This document shows positions 10,860 through 22,891 of a stretch of DNA of 64,000 nucleotides, piece by piece. Position 1 is the stretch's first letter. Each line of letters starts with the position of its first letter. The notes under the pieces are model-generated. The model did no database searches. It saw nothing but the letters and a program-made list of their open reading frames with translations, and was not told the DNA's origin. Origin of the DNA: Crataegus laevigata (lineage: Eukaryota > Streptophyta > Magnoliopsida > Rosales > Rosaceae); the NCBI GenBank assembly GCA_963580275.1, contig OY756948.1, forward strand, positions 15,719,001 through 15,783,000, written 5' to 3'. The translations under genes were made by a program, and so were the position numbers.

Positions 10860-13800
10860 ATGGATTCAGCGGCAGCTCAGCGTCGCCTTAAAGCAATCAA
10901 CCGCCACCTTGCCACCGGCGTCGACTCCGAGTCCCCTCTCCGGCCCAATCCCACCGCCGGCGAGCTCTTTTCCGGTGCCCCCTCTCTCTGCTCATTATTT
11001 TTCCAGCTCAAGTTTGGCTTTGAATTTTGAGCATAGTATGCATGCGAAGCTCGAAGCTTTGTTGTGAAGGAAGTTATTGCAAAGGAGAAAAAGCTATCGA
11101 ATAATTTAAGGTGCCATTAATGCCCCTAGATTTTGTGGTGTCTTGATTTTGGGGGACTTTTGAGCTTTCAAGAGCTCGATACAGTTAAAGAAAAGAAGCA
11201 AAATTACATATTTCGGGCATTGAGAATCAGAAAAGAGTTTTGATACTTCTGGTTTTAGATTGTTTGATCATACGTTTCGACTTCAGTTGAGGATCATACA
11301 GTTTTGAATTGATTTTTCAGTAAAGGATGATTCTTTGTATGATTTCAGCAGTTCCAATTCAGCGATTTAGAAACCCGTTAGACAGTTCATTTTGCGTCTT
11401 GATTTATAAGAGATTTGGATTTGGTTTCTTTTTTGTTAATGGGTTTCTTTGTTTTTAAAAGTACTAGTTTTTGTGCTCTTTAGGTTTTATCTTTCTTTTC
11501 CTTTTTGTCGAAATTTGCATGTGAAATTGATCCTTTGGAAACGGGGTGCAACTCAAATGCTCAAGAATATTTCTCCACTTATACACAAAGTAATATGTGT
11601 TTTTATTATGCAAACAAAACTTGAACTGAGTCGCCAAAATCTAAATCCTTCTTTCAAATCATAAATGTCAAATGCAAGTGTGCTGCTGGATTGCAATTCA
11701 TTTTTTTGTTCGTGAATAATTTTTGGACTTCGAAGGTTACTTTTGTTTTTCTTTTGTCCTTTTCAGTTAAACATTAATAGTTGTTCGCGGAATTTGTTAC
11801 TGATGGAACTTTGAAGGTTACTTTTGTTTTTCTTTTGTCCTTTTCAGTTAGACATTAATACTTGTTCAGATGTTGTCATGTTTCGTTTTTGTGAGGATTT
11901 TGGTCCATGGGATTCAAGAGACCATTTTGAGTGGACTTTAGATTCGAGGGAGCTATGGCAGTGCTTTATGGGAAATATGGAAAGACCGTTGTATGACAGT
12001 TAGGAAAATATACTTGGGAGTTCATCATTTTGTCCTTTGATTGGTCTGAATTCTTTGAAACTTCACTTTCTATCTCCCACATCAAAGCTCATATAAGCAT
12101 TTGACAATCAGCTTTGTTCTCTCTCTAATGGGAAAAATGGACTCAACTAGCTGATGAAGAGCACTGAAGATTTGGATACAAACTTATATAAAAACTTGGA
12201 TCGGTAAAATGAAGAGGACTACCATGACAAAGAAGGTGGACAATATGAAAATAGGAGTTTGACTTAGTACTTACAGGGCAAATCCTTTCTACAATTGGTA
12301 GCATTGTTTTCTCTTCGATTGATTAAATATTGTCTGTTTTTTGTTTGCCTTATGTTTTGTTTTGTATCTCTTGCTTTTTTTTTTCTGGGTTCTCTTGTTT
12401 AGTTCTTTTGCATTATGTGTTTCATAATGAAAAACTTTGGCTGTTTACATTAACATGTATGGGATGTGTCACTGCGTGAATCCTGCTTTGTGGGATATTG
12501 TGAAAGTGATAATGAATGAGTTTGTTGCTCAAAAGATAAATTTCTGAGGGGTATCGAGGGCTTTCAAGAGGGATAGGAAATTAAAATTAGATTCTTTGAA
12601 AGGTTTGGTTTCTTTGTTTTGTGGTGGACTATAGAATAAGTGGGAACAGGTTGGTAAAGGTGGTTAGCAATTTGTTCTGGAAACCTGTCTAGGATGTTTA
12701 ACTTATTGGCTCAAATACATATATTAATATAATTAAATTCTTAACAGAGCATGGGTACAGTGTGGTGCTTCCAGAGAAATTAGACACAGGAAAGTGGAAT
12801 GTATACAGGTGGGCATATTCCCTTTTTTCGTTTGTGCTGCCCCAACACGGTCCTTGGCTTTTCATGTCATGTGAGAACAATATTTTTGTTTTGTTGTTGT
12901 GGTGACAGATCTGCACGCTCCCCAATGAAGCTTGTTAGTAGATTCCCTGATCATCCTGAAATTGGTACACTGCATGATAATTTTGTGTGAGTCAGCTACT
13001 TTTTGCCAAATTACACAAGTACATTTAAGCTCAATAATTTCCTACAATTATCTGCCCTATATTTATATGTCTAACCACTGTTATTTAGTTCCCTTGGAAT
13101 TTGCTAAATGACTTCATCTAACTTTTGTCAATATTAGGCATTCAGTTGAAACTTTCCGAGATTACAAATATTTGGGCACACGAATTCGAGTTGATGGAAC
13201 AGTTGGAGAGTGAGTGTCTTTTTATATAATTAACATCTCAGTTCCTGTGAATTACAATTGTTTGGGCTCATGCATCCAGTGAAGCCTCACCCATTTTCAT
13301 TTGTTTTTCTGCCTTCAAGTTACAAGTGGATGACATACGGAGAAGCAGGTACTGCTCGGTCAGGAATAGGTTCTGGCCTAATTTATCATGGAATATCAAA
13401 GGTGTAATTTCATTGATAATTCCATGGTTCCAATATACTTTCATTTGTTGGTATTGAACTTTATCTCTGTAATTAGTTCCCTGAAACCTGAAACTACTGA
13501 GTGGATTTCCCTGATGTTACTTGACATCAAATCCTCTTTAAACTTTTACGTCTTTAACTACAGGGATCTTCAATTGGATTGTATTTTATTAACAGACCTG
13601 AGTGGCTCATTGTTGATCATGCCTGCTCTGCGTATTCGTACATATCAGTTCCTTTGTATGACACTCTAGGTTTGTGCTACTTTTCTTGTATTTTTCCAGT
13701 CTTGGTCTATGGTTCAGATGTTACAATTGAATATGATATTCTTTGCAGGTCCAGATGCTGTCAAGTATATTGTAAATCATGCTGTTATACAAGTTATCTT

Positions 13801-16800
13801 TTGTGTGCCTCAAACATTGAATAGTGTGAGTTTAAGTTATTATCACCCTCTATAACTTCACAGTATTTTCATGAGTTGTAAAAACTTTATCTTCTTCCGC
13901 AGTTTTATATATTTAGGTATTAAATGACAACTAATTGTTTGTTTTTATATTTTTGGAAGTGCCCATATGATAACATATACATCTTTGTGTAAATGCCATC
14001 ACAAAATGTTTTGAGCAAGTGTTTATCAGGTTGAATTGCTGTATGGAATATAGACCAGATGCTTATTTAGATATCATCTTAAGTATCCAAAAAAGAAAAA
14101 GAATAGATAACAAGAGCAGGAAAAGCTCAACAAAAGGCGAAAATCCTTAACAGTCACAATATAAACCTAGCTTGGAAACTGTTTCTTCTGAACTGTGGTG
14201 TCGACTTCTTTCACCTTGGCATTTAACTCATGTTTGGCCAAAATTACTGTCAAAGTCTGGTTTAGTGTGTCATTTCTTACTGTTTCAATTTTATCTTAAG
14301 GCGTATTTTTCCTTGCAGTGTATATAATCTATATAACTTGTAGACTGAAATTGTTTATGTTGTTATTTTATAAATGAGTGCATAATTATAGGAAAATTGA
14401 GGATTAGATTCCATATTGTTATATTACATGGCTCTGAATTTCTCAATTGATTCTTGTCATTTGGAACTGCAGTTGTTGAGCTTCTTGGCGGATATTCCAA
14501 CTGTACACCTGATTGTGGTATGAGAATACAACTCATAGTATTAAATTAATCTTTGTACTAGTGAAAGTTGAATGTGATGTTGACTTTGCACAGTTTATAT
14601 ATCTTTTAAAATAATGTCTTCATTTGCCCTCGATATTATTCAGGTTGTTGGGGGGATGGATGATCAAATGCCATCTCTTCCGTCATCGACTGGAGTGAAG
14701 GTTGTAACATATTCAAAATTGCTGTCTCAGGTAATTCCTTTATTCCCTATGAATCCACTAAATCATTGAAACGTCTGAGGATATCTGTCAAAGATCTTCT
14801 CATGGATGCATAAATGATATACATCCAAGCATTATATGTGTTTTTGTTTGTAAACATTAGCATAAAGAATGCGTTGAGCAGTGCTAAAATCAACTCACAG
14901 ACATAAACCCGTAGCATAAACACTCCTGAAATAGTCATTTCATCATAGCTGCATATTGGATATTTTCTGTGTCCTAAACCACTCATTGTCTTCTTACATT
15001 TTTTAATGCATAGTCTGTTCACACACTTAATGAACATTAGGTGTTTTTTATCTGCTCATGTTGCCACTTGGATATTATGACTCTTATCATAGTTAAACTC
15101 CTTAGTATCTGATGATATAACTTTGAGTGATGTGCTTCTTATCCATTGTATTATTTCAGGGCTCTAGTAATCTTCAGCCTTTTTGCCCACCAAAACCAGA
15201 GGATGTTGCAACAATATGCTACACAAGTGGTACAACAGGCACCCCAAAGGTACGATTTAAAGAACTATTAACTTTTAGCTTTTTTTCGATCAAAAATGTA
15301 TATTACAACTTTTAGCTTTCTGATGAAGTTAGTGTGTTCCGCAATCAATGGTTTAGCTTCTATATTTTCATATATTGTTCTGAGTTCTCCTTTTACAACT
15401 GTTGGATATTGTGGAAGAAACAAGAATTCTAGGGCTGCCTCCTCCTCAAATACAACTATGTTAAATACTTTCCATATCTTATTTATACCCCATATATTGT
15501 AAGAATTGCACTATAACCAACAATAACATTTGGCCAGGGAGCTGTATTGACTCATGGAAACTTGATTGCAAATGTTGCTGGGACCACGATTGCTATCAAA
15601 TTCTACCCGTCCGACGTGTGAGTATCTGTAGTTTTGTGTGCTTCTTAGAAAACAGTAGTGGCTTTTTATCAGATTTTTTATTTCATACACATTACCTTGT
15701 ACTTTCCAGCTACATATCATATCTTCCTTTGGCACACATTTATGAGCGGGTTAACCAGGTCATGACAGCATACTTTGGAGTTGCTGTTGGATTCTACCAA
15801 GGGGTATGAAACTTGTTTAAACATTTCCCTTTTTAATAGTTTCCCATCATATCTTGAATCTGTGGTATTGTCTCCCCACCGAAGCAAAAACCTGTCCATT
15901 TGTTATAGAGGTTTACTTCTTCGTAAAGGCTTTTTCTTTATCTGTTTTCTTGAAATGCAATAAAAACTGTGCCAGAATCAATCTGCCTGTTAAAAATTAG
16001 TCTGCATTTTACTGAAGGGTAGATGCATGTTGCCGTATTAAATTGTTCTCAATTATAATGGATTCAAGCACGTAAGACTTTACTAGAAGTGATGAATTTC
16101 CTAAAGGAATCTGATGCAATTGTAATATTGATTTATAAAGATCAACATCGATCTAAACCTATTGGAACCTATTGACAAACTGCTGACCAACACATTGTAA
16201 TATGTGCTATATGTTAGAGTCGTTAGGCTAGCTGGTTTATTTATATTTTTGTATTTTTTATTTTGGTTTAATTACGTATCTTTAGAGACAAGCCTTACAG
16301 CGTTTATTTAACTGTCCTATGCAGGATAATTTAAAATTAATGGACGATATGGCAGCTCTAAGACCTACCATCTTCAGCAGTGTTCCTAGGCTGTATAACA
16401 GAATATATGCGGGGTAAAAAAAAAAAATTCAATTGCTTATGTGATTGTTCACCAATAAGAAACTAAGACAGTTAAACAGTCATTAACTCGGATGTTCTAG
16501 TTGTTCAGTATTACAAATGCGGTCAAGACATCCGGTGTACTGAGGGAGAGGCTATTTAATGCTGCTTACAATGCCAAGAAGCAGGCACTATTAAGTGGTA
16601 AAGCATATTACCACTAAATTGTTTTTGCACTATAACATGAGAATCTATGTCTCACACAATTGTTTATGCTTAAACTGTTAAACTTCTTTTTGCGTACATA
16701 ACAAAATGTATGATCTTATGGAAATGGTTTAAGGTGTAAAATCTAGGTGCCAACGTTCAAGTAGAAAATATATCATGTTTAACTTTGAAATAATAGAAAA

Positions 16801-19186
16801 CCAGAATTGTGGAAATATAGAAACAAAACAAGAAGTGAATCGGGTGATATTCTTTACTTAAAGTAGAAATGTAGCAGCTTTAAGGAACTAGTTGGGAAAA
16901 TTAGAAACAAAACTACAAGTGAATCAGGTGATATTCTATAAATGTAGAAATATAGTAGCTTGAAAATGAGATTGACAAAAAATGTTTTCTTGATCCTGCC
17001 TCGTGGTTTCCTTGAACATTCTGTTAGCCACAGCTGACAAGGGATGAGTCTAAACTGTTTTGGTGCCAATTATTTCCTTGTATTGTGTACTTTTCACTAT
17101 TTCTTATTGTATCACGATGTCATGTTATAGGAAAAAATCCATCCCCCATGTGGGATAGATTGGTATTCAATAAGATAAAGGCTAAGCTAGGAGGACGAGT
17201 TCGTTTTATGACGTCAGGTGCTTCACCCTTGTCACCTGATGTAATGCAATTTTTGAAGATGTAAGTCTTTTACATTTCTAGGCATATCGAATGCCAAAAG
17301 GAGTCACATGTGGTTGGTTTTTATTCTTTTGCATATACCGGGCTTATAAACTAATGATGATTTATTCCCAGATGCTTTGGTGGTGAAGTGGCCGAAGGGT
17401 ATGGAATGACTGAGACTTCTTGTGTTATTAGTGCTATGGATGGGGATGACAACATATGTGGGCATGTTGGCTCTCCTAATCCAGCTTGTGGTGAGTTATT
17501 GTCTACTGACTCTGAGTTTAATGCAGCTAATTAATGGCATCATTTAGGTTCTTTTCAAATAATGCGGACGAAAAATTTGAACTTTTTATTCTTTGACCCT
17601 TCTACTGTCCTGAGAGTTGGACTTAAGTTAGCTGGCAAAAATGTGATTGTGAAAACTTGTGCTATTCCAGTGTCAATTTCTTGTCCTCCAATGATTGTTA
17701 AGCACTTGCACGATCTCCTACTTCTCGATAGCATGTATCTTCACAGATGGAGGGATTATGCCTGAACCAGTTCAATGATTGCATTTGTCACGCAAACGAG
17801 ATTCACCTGGTCATCATTATCTGACTATTATAATGCCTTAGAATCATGTATAATTTTCATAACAGTTTTTCAGATGTGATAAGCTGGTTGTGCAGAACTA
17901 TTGGAATGACTGGTTCCATTATATGTTCGCATGTAGGGCTGTTGACAAAACAAACTAGTGCAGTCCAACCTAAGTTGGCTTAGTCAGGTTATTGTAACCT
18001 TAATCTGGCAAAGCGGACCTGATCTGACCTTTTAATAATCATATTTCCCCTAATGGTGTGTTGAACATGTAGTTTCGATTGCATGCATTCCTATCCACAT
18101 GTTTGATTCAATATGAATGCATGCAGTAAATGAGCTATACATCTGAAGATGGTGCTTGAATTCGTGGTGAAATCTGTGTCAGATTAATAATGCCTTAAAA
18201 ATTTGTTTTCATATTTTTGATTCCAGAAATAAAGCTTGTTGATGTTCCAGAAATGAACTATACATCTGATGATCAACCGTATCCTCGTGGTGAAATCTGT
18301 GTGAGGGGTCCTATTATATTCCAAGGATATCACAAAGATGAAGTGCAGACGTACTCAACTTACCTGTTATCACTTGTTTTAAATGTTATTCATTCAGTCA
18401 GATATTAAATTAGTCTGATAATATAATTGTACTGGATAGGAGGGAAGTGGTCGACAAAGAGGGATGGCTTCATACGGGAGACATTGGGTTGTGGTTACCT
18501 GGAGGTCGTCTGAAAATTATTGATAGGTGAGATCATGCCATCCTAAATGATAGCTTCTAATATATTTACACCGATTTTGCTCAAATCAGGACAGTATCAT
18601 GCATTATATTTTGAAACTGTGGTACGCATATGGTAACCTTGTCAAATTCAAATTGGTAATAGTGTGAAGTTATATATATATATGCTAGGGCTCATAAGAT
18701 TTCCCAGGCAATTGCTGACAATCATATAAAGCAAAAGACGTTCAGCATACTTTGGACAATTAGAATCAGACATGCCCTAGCATGGGTTTATAATGCATGG
18801 TCTACGAATGATGTTCACTGAGCATTTGCAATTAAAATGCCTACAGGTTGGATGCTATGGATTAAACGAACTGTGATGGTTCTACTTTCCCCATCCCCCA
18901 CCCCCAAATCCTGCCTATTTTTCTTGAGAAAGTTAATTTGACCAACACCACGTATGGAGAGAATCTATTGAAATGACAGGATTTATCGTGCTTAGAGCAT
19001 ATTAGTCCGCTTTTAGCATGTGGACAGCTTATAACTGGAGATTTTGTATACCCTTGTAGGAAGAAGAACATTTTCAAGTTGGCACAGGGAGAGTATATAG
19101 CTCCAGAGAAAATCGAGAATGTCTATGCCAAGTGCAAGTTTATTGCCCAGTGCTTTGTTTATGGTATAAATTTAGAATCTGCCAAG

Positions 19187-19258
<72 letters not shown>

Positions 19259-20068
19259 GATGGGTTGCTGACTGCTTATTTGCTGCTATTTGTAGGCGAC
19301 AGCTTTAATTCTTCTTTGGTAGCAATTGTCGCAGTCGACCCGGATGCATTGAAAGCATGGGCTGATTCTGAAGGCATTAAGGTGAAAGTATCACAATTCA
19401 GTTGTACAACAAAATGAAGATAATAAGTATCATGCTTGAGGAGCTAGTAACGTTTGGTTGACCTTTTTGCTCGTGCACATAAATAAGTGTTTGGCCTTTC
19501 AATATTTCCTACAACTAATTGATAATCTTCATTCAGTTACTTCTCAAAAAGTCGGAACAATTGGAAACAGTTTAACTTCTGAATAACTTCTCTGGTGATG
19601 TTTGGGTGCAGTTTGAAGATGTAGGGAAACTATGCAATGACCCAAGAGCAAGAGCAGCTGTATTGGCCAATATGGATGCTGTTGGCAGGGAAGCTCAGGC
19701 AAGTTATTTAATAAAATTACTCAAATGCTATCTGTTTCTTGCACGCTGTTCAAATTAAACATTAGATGTTTTCATAAATAATTCGATAATATTTCTCTTC
19801 AGTTGAGAGGTTTTGAATTTGTAAAAGCCGTGACACTGGTGCTTGAACCGTTCACATTGGAGAATGGACTGCTCACTCCGACATTTAAGGCAAGTATTCA
19901 GTTTTAAAAAATTGATAGCGAATGGATGGACGAATTAACGTGACTCACATTCTCTCATTGCATACTTGACCTCTTCAGATCAAGAGAGCTCAAGCAAAGG
20001 AGTACTATGCAAAAGCAATATCGGCCATGTATTCAGAGCTCGCCGTTTCTGAATCCTCCCCTCGATAG
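10860..20068 (+). CDS. LACS6: Peroxisomal long-chain acyl-CoA synthetase, LACS6-like, 23 exons, 692 aa
   Basis: Exons: 10860-10974, 12748-12808, 12909-12986, 13138-13209, 13320-13401, 13564-13669, 13749-13825, 14473-14517, 14644-14730, 15160-15249, 15538-15617, 15710-15803, 16325-16413, 16509-16597, 17131-17260, 17372-17490, 18227-18350, 18440-18526, 19060-19163, 19296-19381, 19612-19698, 19803-19889, 19979-20068; total 2079 nt in frame. The enzyme activates free fatty acids to acyl-CoA with ATP, feeding peroxisomal beta-oxidation. Seen: an N-terminal PTS2 (RLKAINRHL, about residues 9-17), the AMP-binding motif YTSGTTGTPKG (about 262-272), YGMTET (about 442-447) and GWLHTGD (about 521-527). 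The C-terminus ends SSPR, with no SKL-type PTS1, as in LACS6 rather than LACS7. Introns 21 and 22 both start GC instead of GT. An upstream in-frame ATG (10779) would add 27 residues before the PTS2 and is disfavoured. The gene looks intact. Confidence 0.93.
11724..11878 (+). repeat. 81-bp tandem duplication in LACS6 intron 1
   Basis: A GAAGGTTACTTTTGTTTTTC block recurs with an 81-bp period (11732 and 11813) and the following bases match closely through the CATTAATA block. It lies inside the 1.77-kb first intron and includes a pyrimidine tract with CAG in each copy. Confidence 0.8.
16815..16965 (+). repeat. Imperfect direct repeat in LACS6 intron 14
   Basis: AGAAACAAAAC..AAGTGAATC.GGTGATATTCT occurs twice, at about 16818 and 16901, followed in both by a TAGAAAT.TAG.AGCTT block. 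Diverged local duplication. Confidence 0.7.
18127..18181 (+). pseudogene. Decayed partial copy of LACS6 exon 17 within intron 16
   Basis: The stretch TATACATCTGAAGAT followed by CGTGGTGAAATCTGTGT repeats the sequence found inside exon 17 (about 18257-18303), with substitutions and small differences between the two blocks. The copy has an in-frame TGA and no proper splice context, so it is a relic duplication, not an alternative exon. Confidence 0.7.
19190..19254 (+). repeat. (CT)n microsatellite in LACS6 intron 19
   Basis: About 32 uninterrupted CT units between exons 19 and 20, 40 bp upstream of the exon 20 acceptor. It may double as a polypyrimidine-rich tract; length variation is likely. 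Confidence 0.95.
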
Positions 20069-20815
20069 CTTTAAGTGATGCAATGAGGAGCAGCCAATTT
20101 GACGCTCTCAACCAGCCACGGAAAACCCCAAAAAAAGGAAAAAAGGAGACAGGTATAGGATGGAGAAGAAATAAGAGAAGCAGCTAAGCAGACAGAGAGA
20201 ATGGAGGCCAAGCATTCTTGCAAGTAGATTCCATGCTCTGTGGAGGTGACACAATGAAAGACATGGTTTTCAAAGCGTCTCTCGTGCTTTGCTTATGTCT
20301 TTTTATTTGTTTCTAAAAGTGAAATAACAAATTAGAGTATTATCGTAATCTAATAAATACAAATTAGAACTTTCAGGTCATGATTTTGATTTGGTGATTT
20401 AGACATTAACTAGAAATTATGTCCGCGTGTTGCTACGGGATTAGAAATTGTATGGATAATTATGTTTGAAAAATTACTAAAGTTAAATCTAGTGTAACGA
20501 GTAGATGTCTAACCTTACAACAGTGTTTAAAATTGAACCAATAAATGCACCCCTAACTTTGTACAAGTGCTTAACTTGTAGGTAATAGATTTAGAATTTA
20601 GGTTTGATAAAGGCGAAAAATGGTAGAAAAGGAAGCAGACAAATTTGCAACCAATTGGTTGTGTAAGAGTATCAGGTAGAGTATAGGTACATATTGAATA
20701 TGCGGACCTGTAACTAATGGATGATGAAATGTCAGTATTATATTAGCAACATACAAAAGTAGTCCCTTTCATCATGCAACCTGTATTAGGAAAAAAAATC
20801 AAACTCAGGGCCTGT
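20069..20815. other. LACS6 3' UTR and intergenic DNA
   Basis: The first about 280 bp are probably 3' UTR. The remainder is AT-rich with no supported gene or clear repeat ends. Confidence 0.5.
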
Positions 20816-21377
20816 TTAGTATTTTATTTGAAATTTTTTAGCATTTCTCAAAATATTTCTTGAAAATAATTTTGTTTAAGACTCAAAAATTTGATTGGTT
20901 TGCAATTTAAAATCTTACGACTTAAACTAGACAAAGAAATCTAAAAAGAGGGGGTCACAAGAGAAGGAGAAAGAGGAGAGAGGAGGAAAGACAATAAGAG
21001 ATGATTGAAGGAAAGAGAAAGAAGAGAGAGGATCGGACAAGATAGAGAGGAAGAGGAGTGAGAGAAAGATCTGAGAGAAAGAATAGGGCGGATTGGAGGA
21101 GAGACGAAAAAGGTAAAAAAAAGGGGAGAGAGAGAAGAAAAGAGAGAGATTTGGAGTGAGAGAGGAAGAGGGAGAGAAAAAGAAAGGAGTGAGTTTTAAG
21201 TTTAAAAACTCTAAAAACTCACTTTTTATATTTTTAGAGAATAGATTATATTTTTGAGTTAGTCTTGAGTTCAGTTTTTTAAAATAGTCCTACCAAACAT
21301 ATTTTTAAGGCCTAAAACTTGAAAATTATTTTTGAGTTTAAAAAGTTAAATTCAAGTAGAGTACCAAACATGACCTT
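20816..21377. mobile_element. MITE with GGGCCTGTTTAGTA-type inverted ends and GA-rich core
   Basis: The left end AGGGCCTGTTTAGTA pairs with the right end TACCAAACATGACCTT read in reverse. Subterminal TTGAAAATTATTTTTGAGTTT blocks are also mirrored. The centre (about 20940-21195) is almost pure purine on this strand (GAGA-rich). No coding capacity and no clear target duplication. Tourist- or hAT-like MITE, inferred. Confidence 0.6.
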
Positions 21378-21730
21378 AAATATCGGCTTGCTTTGTAATA
21401 GTAGAAATTGTACTAATGAAGGTGCTTACCAAAGGATTCACTGCTTTTGGTGGCCATATTAATTTAGGAGGCCTCTCTCTATATTTTCTCAATAACTTTC
21501 TTTTTTGTAGTTGGTAAGCTTGCAGCTCCAATAATTGCTCTGAAGAGATATATGCGAACAAAATCAAACTAAAACTAAGCTATTGGAAAAAATTCAATAA
21601 ATATACTTTTAAGTTAAATAAAGTACTAAATTCAATAAATTGGAAACACCATAAAGTACTCTATTATAAAAGAAAAAATTACAACTCAAAGTGATTGGAA
21701 AATTATGGGCTCCGATTAAAAACAAATTCC

Positions 21731-22785
21731 CTAGTCCTTTGTGAATGGAAAATCATCACCTAACCAATTTGTGGTACTAGGACCATCTCCTCTTATTCTC
21801 GCTTCTCTTGCACACCTCATTCGCACCACGTCCGCTTTCTCAGAATTCCGAAAATATTTAGAATTCGGAGGCATTGCCTTTACAGGCTCCTTCATAATGT
21901 GATGATCTGGTTGAGCCTTTCTTTCTTCTTTAAGCTCTTCCCTTTCTTGCCTAAGCAGCTCTTTTTCTCTCTCATTAGCTTGAAATAATCTCTCAGCAGC
22001 TGCAACTTTTGCCTCATTTCTAGCCTTATTAGCCTCAAATTTAGCCATTTCCCGCGCCAAAGTCAATTCACCTTGGCGAGCAAGTTCTTCCATTTATTTT
22101 GCATAATCATTCTTGGAAGGACTCCCTTTTCTCTTTGAAGCCTTCTGACCTTGAGGCCTAATTGGATAAGGGGTTGACCCTGATCCTTGTTCAGGGGTCG
22201 CTTCTGACACTTGTTCTGTGTCACTTTCATGAACATGCGAGTCATGATCGGGCGTAAAGTGTAGAGGGGTGCTGTTCATGATAACTTCTGAACCGACATG
22301 CACAACTCTGAATTTAGGACAATCTTTGACAATATTCCAACATTCCCACTAGGTGAATGATTTCTTTTTGTTTTTGGCATTATACCAAGCTTGTGCTTGA
22401 AGTGTCTACACAATGCAGGAGAAGAAATAATTATAATCAAAGTAGCTAATGTAAATTTGGGTATAGTACAAACAAATAAATAATATATTGTTTCCTAATC
22501 TGAAAAATTTTCCCCACTTCGAATATTACTACTAGCTTGTGCCAAGGCGTTTCTCCAATGAGTAAAGGATTGGCTGAGTATTCTCCAAAGACTGGAGAGC
22601 GATTGTTCTGTTCTTTTCCCACCAATTTTCTCAAGAAAAACGGTATGAATATTGCTCTATATTTCTCGCAACTGTATCTCATTACCTGTAATCGGATCAT
22701 GAGTAACTTCAACCCAACTAGAACACAACGTAACATCTTCAATAACATCCAATTCGTACCTGCAATATTAGCCATTTTGTTGGAA
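21731..22785 (-). pseudogene. Decayed PIF/Harbinger ORF1-like (Myb/SANT-type) gene, minus strand
   Basis: The 5' part (about 22785-22500) encodes, across frameshifts, an EDVTLCSSWVEVTHDPITGNE-like helix as in the DNA-binding ORF1 of PIF/Harbinger elements. The middle has a CWNIVKDCPKF motif (about 22345-22313). The 3' part (22093-21731) is an open charged coiled-coil segment starting MEELARQGELTLAREMAKFE and rich in Glu/Arg/Lys. A stop near 22094, further stops and frame changes break it. In the family ORF1 helps the transposase bind element ends; the transposase gene is absent here. Plant databases often mislabel such proteins as GST T3-like. Confidence 0.65.
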
Positions 22786-22891
22786 ACAAAAGTACATAGA
22801 AACTTTGAGAGAAAGATTGGAATGTGGTGGAAAATATTTGAGAAAATATGAAATTATGTTGTAAAGGTAGAAGATAATGAGAATGTGCTTA

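Noticed and set aside
22094..22303. Minus-strand frame beginning MHVGSEVIMNS as a separate gene
   Set aside because: It is the middle part of the decayed Harbinger ORF1 relic, in frame with CWNIVKDCPKF upstream. Not independent.
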